From: Nonomuraea wenchangensis
Lineage (GTDB): Bacteria; Actinomycetota; Actinomycetes; Streptosporangiales; Streptosporangiaceae
Direction: 5' to 3'
Assembly: GCF_900111685.1 (NCBI RefSeq)
Contig: NZ_FOHX01000007.1
Span: 1-49,830 of the forward strand
DNA: 49,830 nucleotides
Each line of letters opens with the position of its first letter. Position 1 is the stretch's first letter. The translations under genes were made by a program, and so were the position numbers. The notes beneath the pieces were generated by a model. It was given only the letters and a program-made list of their open reading frames with translations. It was not told the origin of the DNA and made no database searches. Of the stretch, positions 9,007 to 16,756 are shown in pieces.

Positions 9007-9627
9007 ATGCGATCAGAAAATGAGCCAACTGGTCAGAAGACGCGGTCGTTCATCGAGGACGCCCGGAGGGCTCAGATCGTGGCCGCGGCCATCGACGTGA
9101 TCGCCGACGTCGGGTTCGCCCAGGCGTCCCTGGCGCGCATCGCCAGGCACGCCGGCATCAGCAAGGGGCTGATCTCCTACCACTTCGCCGGCAAGGAGGA
9201 GCTGATGACCGAGGTCGTCGTGGTCACCTACGGCGCCATCGCCGAGCACGTCCTGGCCGCGATGAAGGGCGTCGAGTCGCCGAGGGAGCTGCTGCGCACG
9301 CACGTGCTGTCCGTCGCCGCCTACATGCGGGGCCAGCGCAAGGGGCTCAAGGCGCTGGGCGAGATCTTCGGCAACCTGCGCGACGCCGACGGCAGGGCCC
9401 GCTTCGGCATCAGGACCAACGAGGAGATCTACCGGAGCCTGGAGGACATCTACCGCGCCGGCCAGGCCGCCGGGGAGTTCCGCGACTTCGACGTCCGGGT
9501 GATGGCCGTCACCCACTCCGCCGCCGTGGACGCGATGTTCGGCTACTGGGTCGTGCACCCCGAGCACGACCTGGACGAGCACGCCCGCCAGCTCGCCGAC
9601 CTTCTCGAAAGGGCATGTGTGACATGA
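9007..9627 (+). CDS. TetR/AcrR-family transcriptional regulator
   Basis: A 206-residue TetR-family repressor. The N-terminal helix-turn-helix region reads RRAQIVAAAIDVIADVGF, ASLARIARHAGISKGLISYHF and AGKEELM, a textbook TetR DNA-binding signature. The C-terminal half is helical (AVDAMFGYWVVHPEHDLDEH), as in ligand-binding TetR domains, and the ligand cannot be inferred. The stop overlaps the next gene's ATG by four bases (ATGA), so it is co-transcribed with the acyltransferase and probably controls it and itself. The start lacks a ribosome-binding site and is placed for leaderless expression. Confidence 0.92.
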   Translation: MRSENEPTGQKTRSFIEDARRAQIVAAAIDVIADVGFAQASLARIARHAGISKGLISYHFAGKEELMTEVVVVTYGAIAEHVLAAMKGVESPRELLRTHVLSVAAYMRGQRKGLKALGEIFGNLRDADGRARFGIRTNEEIYRSLEDIYRAGQAAGEFRDFDVRVMAVTHSAAVDAMFGYWVVHPEHDLDEHARQLADLLERACVT

Positions 9628-10709
9628 AGACCGAGGCCACCGGCACCACGGCCACCACCACCAGGATCCTCGCCCTCGACAACTTACGCGTCGTGCTCAC
9701 CGTGCTGGTGGTCGTGCACCACGCCGCCATCACCTACTCCCACATCCCGCTCTGGTACTACAGCGAGCCCGCCCAGGACCCCTCGGGCTTCCTGCTGGAC
9801 GTCCTGCTGGTCATGAACCAGGCGTTCTTCATGGGGTTCTTCTTCCTCATCTCCGGCTTCTTCACCCCGGGCTCCTACGACCGCAAGGGCGCGGGCCGGT
9901 TCGTCGTCGACCGGCTGCTCCGGCTCGGCATCCCGCTGCTCGCCTACGTCGCGCTGCTGCGACCGCTGGTCGGGCTCGGGGGCTACCTGACAGAGGACAG
10001 GCAGGTCCCCTACTGGCAGCACTACCTCGACACCTGGGACGCGGGCCCGATGTGGTTCGCCGAGGTGCTGATCGTCTTCGCGCTCGCCTACGCCGGCTGG
10101 CGGGCGCTGCGCGCGCCGCTCCCCGCCCGCCCGGCCCCGCTGCGCACGCGGTGGATCGTGCTGTTCACGCTGGGGCTGGCGGCGGCCACGATCCTGTGGC
10201 GGATCCCGGTGCCCACCGGCACCTACGTGCTGGGGCTGCCGACGCCGGACTTCATGCCGCAGTACGCGGCCATGTTCGTGCTGGGCTGCGTCGCCCACCG
10301 GCGCGGCTGGTTCGAGACGCTGCCGGTGCGGGCGTCGCGGCTGGGCTTCGGCGCGGCCGGGGCCGCCACGGTGGCGCTCATGCCGGTGGCGCTCGGCACG
10401 GGGCCGCTGGCCTCGGCCGCGATGAGCGTGTGGCAGTCGGTCTTCGCGGTCGGCATGATCATCGGGCTGACCGTGTGGTTCCGCGAGCGGTGGAACCGGC
10501 AGGGGCCCCGCGGCCGGTTCCTGTCCCGGCACGCCTACGCCGTCTACGTCGTCCACCCGCTCGTGCTGGTCGGACTCGGCTGGGCGCTGCGCTGGCTGTC
10601 CGCGCCCGCCGCGGTCAAGTTCCTGATCATGCTGGTGCCGGCGCTGCCCCTGTGCTGGGGGCTGGCCTTCCTGGTCCGGCGGCTGCCGGGGGCCGATCGT
10701 GTGTTGTGA
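9624..10709 (+). CDS. Acyltransferase 3 family integral membrane protein
   Basis: About 361 residues with roughly ten hydrophobic spans. It opens with LALDNLRVVLTVLVVVHHAA, the conserved first helix of acyltransferase-3/OpgC proteins, with the family's active-site His in HH. Spans such as FFMGFFFLISGFFTP, LGIPLLAYVALL and AYAVYVVHPLVLVGLG follow. Members O-acylate sugars, glycans or antibiotics at the membrane; the acceptor cannot be predicted. The start is ATG 9624, overlapping the tetR stop, with GAAAGGG ten bases upstream; an ATG at 9615 sits too close to that site. A strong hairpin over the stop codon ends the operon. Confidence 0.85.
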   Translation: MKTEATGTTATTTRILALDNLRVVLTVLVVVHHAAITYSHIPLWYYSEPAQDPSGFLLDVLLVMNQAFFMGFFFLISGFFTPGSYDRKGAGRFVVDRLLRLGIPLLAYVALLRPLVGLGGYLTEDRQVPYWQHYLDTWDAGPMWFAEVLIVFALAYAGWRALRAPLPARPAPLRTRWIVLFTLGLAAATILWRIPVPTGTYVLGLPTPDFMPQYAAMFVLGCVAHRRGWFETLPVRASRLGFGAAGAATVALMPVALGTGPLASAAMSVWQSVFAVGMIIGLTVWFRERWNRQGPRGRFLSRHAYAVYVVHPLVLVGLGWALRWLSAPAAVKFLIMLVPALPLCWGLAFLVRRLPGADRVL

Positions 10710-10720
10710 CCGGCCCCCGG
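10686..10720. terminator. Bidirectional hairpin between convergent genes
   Basis: CCGGGGGCCG (10686-10695) pairs perfectly with CGGCCCCCGG (10711-10720) around a 15-base loop that contains the acyltransferase stop codon. There is no T-tract, as is usual in high-GC actinobacteria. It serves the acyltransferase and the facing acyl-CoA ligase gene. Confidence 0.7.
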
Positions 10721-10727
10721 TACGTGC

Positions 10728-12482
10728 TCAGCCGTCGTAGAAGCCGTCCAGGGTCTTGCCGTGGCGCTCCTCGACGATCTTGCGGCGGATCTTGAGGCTC
10801 GCGGTCAGCTCGCCGGTCTCCACGGTGAAGTCCTCGGCGAGGATCGCGAACTTCTTGACCGTCGCGTAGCTGGCCTGGTCGGCGTTGACCTGGTCGACCG
10901 CCTTCTGGATCTCCTCGCGCATGCGCGGGTGCTCGCGCAGCGCCTCGGCGTCGGCCGGCAGCGACTCGGCCGCCGCCCACGGCGCGACCACGTCCATGTC
11001 GAGCGTGACCAGGGCGGTGACGTAGTTGCGCCGGTCGCCGTGGACGAACACGTGCGACACGTACGGGCAGGCCGCCTTGATCGAGCCCTCCAGATGGGTC
11101 GGCGCGACGTACTTGCCGCCGGAGGTCTTGATCAGCTCCTTCTTCCTGTCGGTGATGCGCAGCCGGCCGGCCTCGTCCAGCTCGCCGATGTCGCCCGTGC
11201 GCAGCCAGCCGTCCTCCAGCGCCGCCGCCGTCTCCTCGGGCAGCCCGTGGTAGCCGCGCATGACCCCGCGCCCGCCGATGAGGATCTCGCCGTCGTCGGC
11301 GATGCGCACCTCGGTGCCGGGCAGCGGCGGGCCCACCGTGCCGAAGCGCGGCGCGTCGGGCCGGTTGAGGAAGCTGCCCGCCGACGACTCGGTCAGCCCG
11401 TATCCTTCGAGGATCGTCAGGCCGGCGGCGTCGAAGAACTCGGCGATGTCGGTGTTGAGCGGGGCGGCGCCGGAGATGAAGTAGCGGACCCGGCCGCCGA
11501 ACCGCTCCCTCAGCTTGGCGAAGACGAGCCGGTCGGCCAGCGCGTACTCGGCGCGGGTGGTGAGCGGCAGGCTGGCGCCGCGCTGGCGGGCCCGGCTGAC
11601 CCGGATGCCGGTCCTGCGCGCCCATTCGAAGATGCGCAGCTTCGCGCCGCCCTCGCGCCGCATGGACGCGACCACGGTGTTGTGGATCTTCTCGAAGATG
11701 CGCGGCGCGGCGGCCATGATGGTCGGCCGCACCACCCCGAGGTTGTCGGCGATCTTGTCGAGCCGGCCGTCGATCGCGGTCGGCACGCCGATGCCGATCA
11801 TCACGACCTCCAGCAGCTTGCCGAACGAGTGCGACAGCGGCAGCCAGAGGAAGTGCAGGTCGGCGGGGGAGATGAGGCCGAGCTGCCGGACCGCGTCGGC
11901 GGCGTACAGCCAGTTGTCGTGGGTGAGCTCCACGCCCTTGGGCCGGCCGGTGGTGCCGGAGGTGTAGATGAGGGTGGCCAGGTCGTCCTCGGTGATGGCG
12001 TCCACCATGGCGTCGTAGTCGCCCTCGCCGGTCACCGAGTCGAGCGGCACCACCCACTCGTCGTCGCCGGCGGAGCCGTCGACGACGATCACCCGCGTGA
12101 CGCCGGGCAGCTCCTCCCGGACCGAGCGCAGCTTGGCCACCTGCTCGTCGTTCTCGGCCACGACGATGGTGCTGCCGGAGTCGGTGATGACGAAGGCCGC
12201 CTCGGCGGCCGTGTTGGACGGGTAGATCGTCGTCGTGGCGGCGCCGGTCGCCAGCACGGCGAGGTCGGTGAGGATCCACTCAAGCCGGGTCGAGCACAGG
12301 ATGGACACCCGTCTGCCGGGGCCGGCTCCCAGTGCCGCCAGGCCGAGGGCCAGCCCGCGCACGCGCTCGCCCACCTCGCGCCACGACAACGACTCCCAGC
12401 CGTCGTCGGTGGGCACGCGGTACGCCTCGGCGTCGGGGGTGGCCGCGATCCGGTCGCGTAACAGGGCGGGGATGCTCGACAT
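10728..12482 (-). CDS. Long-chain acyl-CoA synthetase (AMP-forming)
   Basis: A 584-residue ANL-superfamily ligase that activates fatty acids to acyl-CoA through an acyl-adenylate. The AMP-binding P-loop is LIYTSGTTGRPKGVE, followed by FLWLPLSHSFGKLLE and the A5 motif ILEGYGLTESSAG. The hinge region is WLRTGDIGELDEAGRLRI and the catalytic Lys region is DRKKELIKTSGGKYVAP. Length and the long insert around residues 250-320 match the FadD15-like long-chain group. The start has GGAGG seven bases upstream. It is a single gene. Fatty acids activated here could feed beta-oxidation, and odd-chain degradation would yield propionyl-CoA for the nearby mutase, but that link is inference. Confidence 0.93.
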   Translation of the reverse strand: MSSIPALLRDRIAATPDAEAYRVPTDDGWESLSWREVGERVRGLALGLAALGAGPGRRVSILCSTRLEWILTDLAVLATGAATTTIYPSNTAAEAAFVITDSGSTIVVAENDEQVAKLRSVREELPGVTRVIVVDGSAGDDEWVVPLDSVTGEGDYDAMVDAITEDDLATLIYTSGTTGRPKGVELTHDNWLYAADAVRQLGLISPADLHFLWLPLSHSFGKLLEVVMIGIGVPTAIDGRLDKIADNLGVVRPTIMAAAPRIFEKIHNTVVASMRREGGAKLRIFEWARRTGIRVSRARQRGASLPLTTRAEYALADRLVFAKLRERFGGRVRYFISGAAPLNTDIAEFFDAAGLTILEGYGLTESSAGSFLNRPDAPRFGTVGPPLPGTEVRIADDGEILIGGRGVMRGYHGLPEETAAALEDGWLRTGDIGELDEAGRLRITDRKKELIKTSGGKYVAPTHLEGSIKAACPYVSHVFVHGDRRNYVTALVTLDMDVVAPWAAAESLPADAEALREHPRMREEIQKAVDQVNADQASYATVKKFAILAEDFTVETGELTASLKIRRKIVEERHGKTLDGFYDG

Positions 12483-12533
12483 GCCTGGCCTCCAGAGGTG
12501 CGGTTGTGCAGACTCTAGGCCGGGAGGCCGCGA

Positions 12534-12698
12534 TCAGTCGACGGTCCGGCGCCGCGGCTGGACCGCGGCGACCGTGCCCGGGGTGCGGACCTCCCACGCG
12601 CCGCAGGCGCAGCGGAGATAGCACACCAGGCCGTCGGAGGTGCGGTGGGAGGAGACGACGGTCAGGGCGAGGGGGTCGTGCCGGTGTCCGGGGTGCAT
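12534..12698 (-). CDS. 54-residue Cys-containing protein of unknown function
   Basis: Starts MHPGHRHDPLALTVVSSHR and contains GLVCYLRCACGAWEVRTPG, with three Cys in a CxxxCxC arrangement. Almost every third codon position is G or C, which argues that this short frame is translated. Upstream on the same strand TTGAAC (12734-12729), an 18-base spacer, CAGGTT (12710-12705) and then six bases to the ATG form a plausible leaderless promoter. The motif could hold a metal, although only three Cys and a few His are available. I do not recognise the family. It sits alone between the acyl-CoA ligase and the divergent pyroglutamyl peptidase gene. Confidence 0.6.
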   Translation of the reverse strand: MHPGHRHDPLALTVVSSHRTSDGLVCYLRCACGAWEVRTPGTVAAVQPRRRTVD

Positions 12699-12704
12699 GA
12701 TTCC

Positions 12705-12734
12705 AACCTGAGGTAAGGACCTTGTTCAGTTCAA
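12705..12734 (-). promoter_or_regulatory. Promoter for the 54-residue gene
   Basis: On the minus strand, TTGAAC and CAGGTT are 18 bases apart, and the second box ends six bases before the ATG at 12698. This is the same leaderless geometry as several other genes in the window. Confidence 0.45.
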
Positions 12735-12837
12735 CACTTACAGCCTGCTTCGCCGGCGCCGGCCGCACGTGGGCCATCATGGTGTTCGCTCTCCTGGCCT
12801 CCCCGCCCCTTCCCCCGCACCCGAGAGGAAATCCCCG

Positions 12838-13479
12838 ATGCGCGTGCTGCTCACCGGATTCGAGCCGTTCGGCGGCTCCGCCGTCAATCCGTCGTGGCAG
12901 GCGGTGCGGCTGGCCGAGGCCGCGCCGCCGGACGGGGTGTCGCTGAGCACGGCGCTGCTGCCGGTGGTCTTCCACGACGCCCTCGTACGGCTGCGCGCCG
13001 CCGTCGAGGAGTCCGGCGCGGAGGTCGTCATCTGTGTGGGGCAGGCGGGCGGGAGGGCCGGCATGACGATCGAGCGCGTCGCCGTCAATCTCGACGACGC
13101 CAGGATCCCGGACAATAAGGGCGTCCAGCCCGTGGACGAGCCCATCGTCGCGGACGGCCCTGCGGCGTACTTCTCCACCCTCCCGGTGAAGGCGTGCGTG
13201 GCCGCCGTCCGCGACGCCGGGCTGCCGGCGTCCGTCTCGCACACGGCGGGCACCTACCTCTGCAACCACGTCTTCTACGGGCTGATGCACCACCTGGAGT
13301 CCGGCAGGCCGGGACGGCGCGGCGGCTTCGTGCACGTGCCCTACCTGCCCGAGCAGGTCCCGGACGGCGACAAGCCGTCGATGCCGGCCCGGTCCATCGC
13401 CGAGGCGCTGACGGCGATCGTGTCCGCGGCGGTCACCACCACCGAGGACCTGAAGGAGACCGGCGGCTCGCTCCACTGA
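12838..13479 (+). CDS. pcp: Pyroglutamyl peptidase I (pyrrolidone-carboxylate peptidase)
   Basis: Cytoplasmic Cys peptidase (family C15, 213 residues) that removes N-terminal pyroglutamate from peptides. It begins MRVLLTGFEPFGG, the family hallmark. The catalytic triad is visible: E79 in GRAGMTIERVAVN, C142 in TAGTYLCNHVFYGL and H166 in GFVHVPYLPEQ. The ATG has GAGAGGA nine bases upstream. The gene stands alone; a 7-bp hairpin 17 bases after the stop probably ends its transcript. Length matches bacterial Pcp (about 210-215 residues). Confidence 0.95.
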   Translation: MRVLLTGFEPFGGSAVNPSWQAVRLAEAAPPDGVSLSTALLPVVFHDALVRLRAAVEESGAEVVICVGQAGGRAGMTIERVAVNLDDARIPDNKGVQPVDEPIVADGPAAYFSTLPVKACVAAVRDAGLPASVSHTAGTYLCNHVFYGLMHHLESGRPGRRGGFVHVPYLPEQVPDGDKPSMPARSIAEALTAIVSAAVTTTEDLKETGGSLH

Positions 13480-13496
13480 TCCACGGTTGCCTCCGC

Positions 13497-13519
13497 TCCA
13501 GGTGATCCCCTAACCTGGA
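13497..13519 (+). terminator. Hairpin downstream of pcp
   Basis: TCCAGGT (13497-13503) and ACCTGGA (13513-13519) form a perfect 7-bp stem with a nine-base loop, just after the pcp stop. No T-tract follows. Confidence 0.5.
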
Positions 13520-13558
13520 ACGGTCTTATCGCCGACCCACGGGGGCAGTTGACGTGAG

Positions 13559-13635
13559 GATCTGAGGTCGCGGGCACCGCGCCGTTCCGCCCTGTCACGG
13601 GCCTGACGCGCGCTCACCTGGACCTCTCGGCGATC
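13559..13635 (+). promoter_or_regulatory. Structured leader upstream of the ABC-F gene
   Basis: Within the 273-base gap before the ABC-F gene, GATC-T-GAGGTC (13559-13569) can pair with GACCTC (13621-13626) and GATC (13632-13635). A smaller GCCC/GGGC hairpin fits inside. Expression of ABC-F genes is often controlled by leader attenuation, so this may be such a device. No convincing leader peptide was found. Confidence 0.3.
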
Positions 13636-13752
13636 TCTTCGCCCCTCCGTCGCGGGCTCGGCCCCGGCTTCCATGTGTCGCGCGTCTGCGGTGTTCCCCG
13701 CCTGTCACGAAGTTCGTCGCAAGATTTCGACTTTTGTGCTGGGAGCCGCTCC

Positions 13753-15363
13753 ATGCCTTTTTCCATCGTCGTCGACCGTGTCAGCTTCGCCTGGCCGGAC
13801 GGCACCCGGGTGCTCGACGGGCTCGACGCCGCCTTCCCCGCGGGCCGTACCGGCCTGATCGGGGTCAACGGGTCGGGCAAGTCCACCCTTTTGAAGATCA
13901 TCGCCCGCGAGCTGGCCCCGCGGTCCGGCTCGGTCACCGTCTCGGGGGAGGTGGGATACCTGCCGCAGAACGTGCCGCTCATCGCCGCCCGTACCGTCTC
14001 CGACCTGCTGGAGATCAGCGGGAAGCGGGCCGCGCTGCACGCCGTCGAGAGCGGCGACGTCGCCGAGGAGCACTTCACCACGATCGGTGACGACTGGGAC
14101 GTCGAGGAGCGCGCTCGGGCCGAGCTCGACCGGCTCGGCCTGGCCCATCTCGGGCTGGACCGCACGGTCGGCACGCTGTCCGGCGGCGAGACCGTCATGG
14201 TCGCGCTCGCCGCCCAGCTGCTCAAGCGGCCCGACGTGCTGCTGCTCGACGAGCCCACCAACAACCTCGACCTGGACGCCCGCGAGCGGCTGTACGCCGC
14301 CGTGACCGCCTGGCCCGGGGTCCTCGTCGTGGTCAGCCACGACCGGGCGCTGCTGGAGCTCGTCGACCAGGTCGCCGAGCTGCGCGACGGCGGCGTGCGC
14401 TTCTACGGCGGCAACCTCACGGACTACGAGGAGCAGGCCGCCGCCGAGCAGGAGGCCGCGCTGCGGACCGTACGCGTCGCCGAGGGCGAGGTGCGGCGGC
14501 AGCAGCGCGAGCTCGTCGAGGCGCGGATCAGGATCGACAGGAACATCCGGGCCGGCAAGAAGGCCGCCGCGAACAACAGGGCGCCGAAGATCGTCGCCAA
14601 CGGGCTCAAGCGCAAGGCGCAGGCCACCGCGGGCAAGCAGCGGACCCTGCACGAGGAGAAGCTGGAGGAGGCGCGCGAGCGGCTGGGCGAGGCCGAGCAG
14701 GCGGTGCGGGACGACGCGGAGATCAGGATCGAGCTGCCGGGCACCGAGGTCCCGTCCGGCCGCACGGTCCTGAGCCTCGCGCTCGCCCGCCCCCTCCCGG
14801 AGTCCCGGCAGGAGACGGACGAAGACGAGGAGTTCGTGCCGCTGGAGACGCTGGTCGTCCGCGGCCCCGAACGGATCGCGCTGCTCGGGCGGAACGGCTC
14901 GGGCAAGACGACCCTGCTCAAGCGCATCGCCGCCGGCGAGGGCGCGGCCGTGCCGGTCCGCTACCTGCCGCAGCGGCTCGACCTGCTCGACGACGCGCTC
15001 AGCATCATCGACAACGTCCGGGCCGTCGCGCCCTCGGCGTCGGTCAACGAGGTACGCTCCCGGCTCGCGCGTTTCCTGTTCCGCGGCGAGCGGGCCGCGC
15101 AGGCCGTCGGCACGCTGTCGGGCGGCGAGCGTTTCCGCGCCACGCTGGCCGCGCTGCTGTCGGCCGAGCCGCCGCCGCAGCTCCTCCTGCTGGACGAGCC
15201 GACCAACAATCTCGATCTGGCGAGTGTCCGCCGGCTCGCCGAGGCTCTGGGCGCCTACCGGGGCGCGCTGATCGTGGCGAGCCACGACCTGCCGTTCCTG
15301 GAGACGATCGGCATCACCCGGCGGCTGGTCCAGGACCGGGAGAGAGGGCTGACGGAGGTGTGA
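13753..15363 (+). CDS. ABC-F family ATPase (ribosome-associated)
   Basis: A 536-residue soluble protein with two ABC nucleotide-binding domains and no membrane spans. Domain 1 has Walker A GVNGSGKST, signature LSGGETVMVALA and Walker B VLLLDEPTNNLDLD. Domain 2 has Walker A GRNGSGKTT, signature LSGGERFRATLA and LLLLDEPTNNLDL. A Lys/Arg-rich linker (around GKKAAANNRAPKIVANGLKR) joins them, as in ABC-F translation factors and antibiotic-resistance proteins that act in the ribosomal E site. The start ATG 13753 has GGGAG seven bases upstream. The linker sequence does not let me assign a drug class. A long structured leader precedes it. Confidence 0.9.
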   Translation: MPFSIVVDRVSFAWPDGTRVLDGLDAAFPAGRTGLIGVNGSGKSTLLKIIARELAPRSGSVTVSGEVGYLPQNVPLIAARTVSDLLEISGKRAALHAVESGDVAEEHFTTIGDDWDVEERARAELDRLGLAHLGLDRTVGTLSGGETVMVALAAQLLKRPDVLLLDEPTNNLDLDARERLYAAVTAWPGVLVVVSHDRALLELVDQVAELRDGGVRFYGGNLTDYEEQAAAEQEAALRTVRVAEGEVRRQQRELVEARIRIDRNIRAGKKAAANNRAPKIVANGLKRKAQATAGKQRTLHEEKLEEARERLGEAEQAVRDDAEIRIELPGTEVPSGRTVLSLALARPLPESRQETDEDEEFVPLETLVVRGPERIALLGRNGSGKTTLLKRIAAGEGAAVPVRYLPQRLDLLDDALSIIDNVRAVAPSASVNEVRSRLARFLFRGERAAQAVGTLSGGERFRATLAALLSAEPPPQLLLLDEPTNNLDLASVRRLAEALGAYRGALIVASHDLPFLETIGITRRLVQDRERGLTEV

Positions 15364-15379
15364 CCGGAGAGGGCTCCGA

Positions 15380-15411
15380 TTGACGGGCAGGGAGCAACCG
15401 GGCGATAGTGT
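15380..15411 (+). promoter_or_regulatory. Promoter for the lipoprotein gene
   Basis: TTGACG (15380-15385) is followed after 18 bases by GATAGT (15404-15409); an overlapping TAGTGT lies at 15406-15411. The predicted transcription start falls within a base of GTG 15417, which makes that codon the likely leaderless start and places the in-frame GTG at 15408 inside the promoter. Confidence 0.5.
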
Positions 15412-15416
15412 GGCAG

Positions 15417-16397
15417 GTGGCTTCACCCCGTTTGATCTCGTGTGTTCTCGCACTCGCGACCCTCACACTCGGCGCCTGCTCCTCCGCCGCGCCGACCCCC
15501 GAAGGCGGCTCGTCCACGGTCTCCGGCGTCGCCGGCGGCACCGGCGGGACCGGTGGCGACAACGGCTCGGCCTCGGCCGCGCCGAGCGCGAGCGCGCTCA
15601 CTCCCGAGGCTTACAAGGCCGAGCTCGACGGCAGGCACAAGCCGATGGCCGACGCGATCAGCTCGCTCGCGGGGGCACGCGGGGTCAAGGCGCTCGACCA
15701 GCGGGTCACCAAGGCCGAGGAGACGCTGGCCGGCGCGGCCGAGTCGCTGGCCGCGCTGGTCCCCCCGGCCGAGGTCCGCCCGCAGCACGACGCGTACGTC
15801 ACCAGGCTGCAGGACTTCGTCACCGCGCTCGGCACCACGAGCGGCAAGGTCGGCGCGCGCGCCCTGTGCACCCCCTCGGCCGTGCTCGCCGACCTCGGCG
15901 CCAAGCTCAAGGCGCTGGACGAGGCGGGGGAGGCGCTGCAGAAGGCCGGCGGCTACCCGGCCGACGTGGTGGAGGTGAAGGCGGCACGCAAGCAGACCCG
16001 GCGGCTCGGCAACGGCTCGTTCGTCCGCAGGGGATCGTTCGGCGGGCGCAGCTCGCTGGAGATCGACAACGGCGCCACCAGGGACGCGGTGGTGACCGTG
16101 ATGCGCGGCAAGAGCAAGGCGTTCAGTGTGTACGTACGCCGCAAGGCCAAGTTCAAGGTGAAGGGCGTGCGGGACGGCTCGTACAAGATCTACTTCACGC
16201 ACGGCGTGGACTGGGACGGCCGGAACAAGGCGTTCACCCGGCAGTGCAGCTTCGAGAGGTTCCAGAAGTCGGTGACGTTCAGGACGACGGTCACGGCCAC
16301 GCAGATCCGCTGGCACGACTGGCGCGTCACGCTGCACGCCATCACGGGCGGCAACGCCCGCACCGCCCCGGTCGACCCGGAGTCCTTCCCCGGCTGA
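15417..16397 (+). CDS. Lipoprotein of unknown function
   Basis: A 326-residue exported lipoprotein. The signal is MASPRLISCVLALATLTLGAC with a lipobox ending at Cys21 (TLGAC). A Gly/Ser/Ala-rich linker follows, then an Ala/Lys/Glu-rich helical region (residues about 60-190) and a C-terminal beta-rich region (RSSLEIDNGATRDAVVTVM, YVRRKAKFKVKGV, DGSYKIYFTHGVDWDG, TVTATQIRWHDW) that may be a small binding domain. I chose GTG 15417 over GTG 15408 because the promoter overlaps the latter. I do not recognise the family. It is 53 bases downstream of the ABC-F gene but has its own promoter, and a strong hairpin ends it. Confidence 0.75.
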   Translation: MASPRLISCVLALATLTLGACSSAAPTPEGGSSTVSGVAGGTGGTGGDNGSASAAPSASALTPEAYKAELDGRHKPMADAISSLAGARGVKALDQRVTKAEETLAGAAESLAALVPPAEVRPQHDAYVTRLQDFVTALGTTSGKVGARALCTPSAVLADLGAKLKALDEAGEALQKAGGYPADVVEVKAARKQTRRLGNGSFVRRGSFGGRSSLEIDNGATRDAVVTVMRGKSKAFSVYVRRKAKFKVKGVRDGSYKIYFTHGVDWDGRNKAFTRQCSFERFQKSVTFRTTVTATQIRWHDWRVTLHAITGGNARTAPVDPESFPG

Positions 16398-16406
16398 CCG
16401 GCCGGG

Positions 16407-16436
16407 GGGCCGCGCCTCCGCAGGAGGACGCGGCCC
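16407..16436. terminator. Bidirectional terminator hairpin
   Basis: GGGCCGCGCCTCC (16407-16419) pairs with GGAGG-A-CGCGGCCC (16423-16436), giving a 13-bp stem with one bulged A and a GCA loop. It lies between two convergent genes and can serve both. Confidence 0.75.
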
Positions 16437-16444
16437 GCACCCGA

Positions 16445-16699
16445 TCAGGTGGAGAACAGCATGCCCACCCAGCTGCGCTGGCGGTGGTGGCCGTGGTGGT
16501 AGCCGCCGTGCGGCGCGCCCCAGGCCGGCCCGGGGGCCGGCGGCGGCGGGGGAGCCGCGTGGTACTGCGACTCCATCCTGGTCAGGGTCTCCAGCTCGCC
16601 GTAGTCGAGGAAGATCCCGCGGCAGTTGTCGCACTGCTCGATGTGGACGCCGTTGCGCTCATAGGTCCGCATGTTCCCGCGGCACTTGGGGCACTGCAT
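16445..16699 (-). CDS. Zinc-ribbon (zf-TFIIB) protein
   Basis: An 84-residue protein. The first half is a zf-TFIIB zinc ribbon: MQCPKCRGNMRTY supplies the first CxxC pair and IEQCDNCRGIFLDYGELE the second pair and the family's conserved GIFLDxGEL segment. The C-terminal half is Pro-, Gly- and His-rich (ESQYHAAPPPPPAPGPAWG, GGYHHGHHRQR) and ends MLFST. The His cluster could bind metal. The start has AAGGAGAG nine bases upstream. Function is unknown; such proteins are widespread in actinobacteria. Confidence 0.88.
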   Translation of the reverse strand: MQCPKCRGNMRTYERNGVHIEQCDNCRGIFLDYGELETLTRMESQYHAAPPPPPAPGPAWGAPHGGYHHGHHRQRSWVGMLFST

Positions 16700-16756
16700 C
16701 GAAGTCGCTCTCCTTGGCTTTCAGGTCTCGGATGAAACCTACCGCGCGCAACCCGC

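Noticed and set aside
13673..13752. Short frame starting MCRASAVFPACHEV as a Cys leader peptide for the ABC-F gene
   Set aside because: It has no ribosome-binding site, runs far into the ABC-F gene out of frame and shows no coding bias before the overlap.
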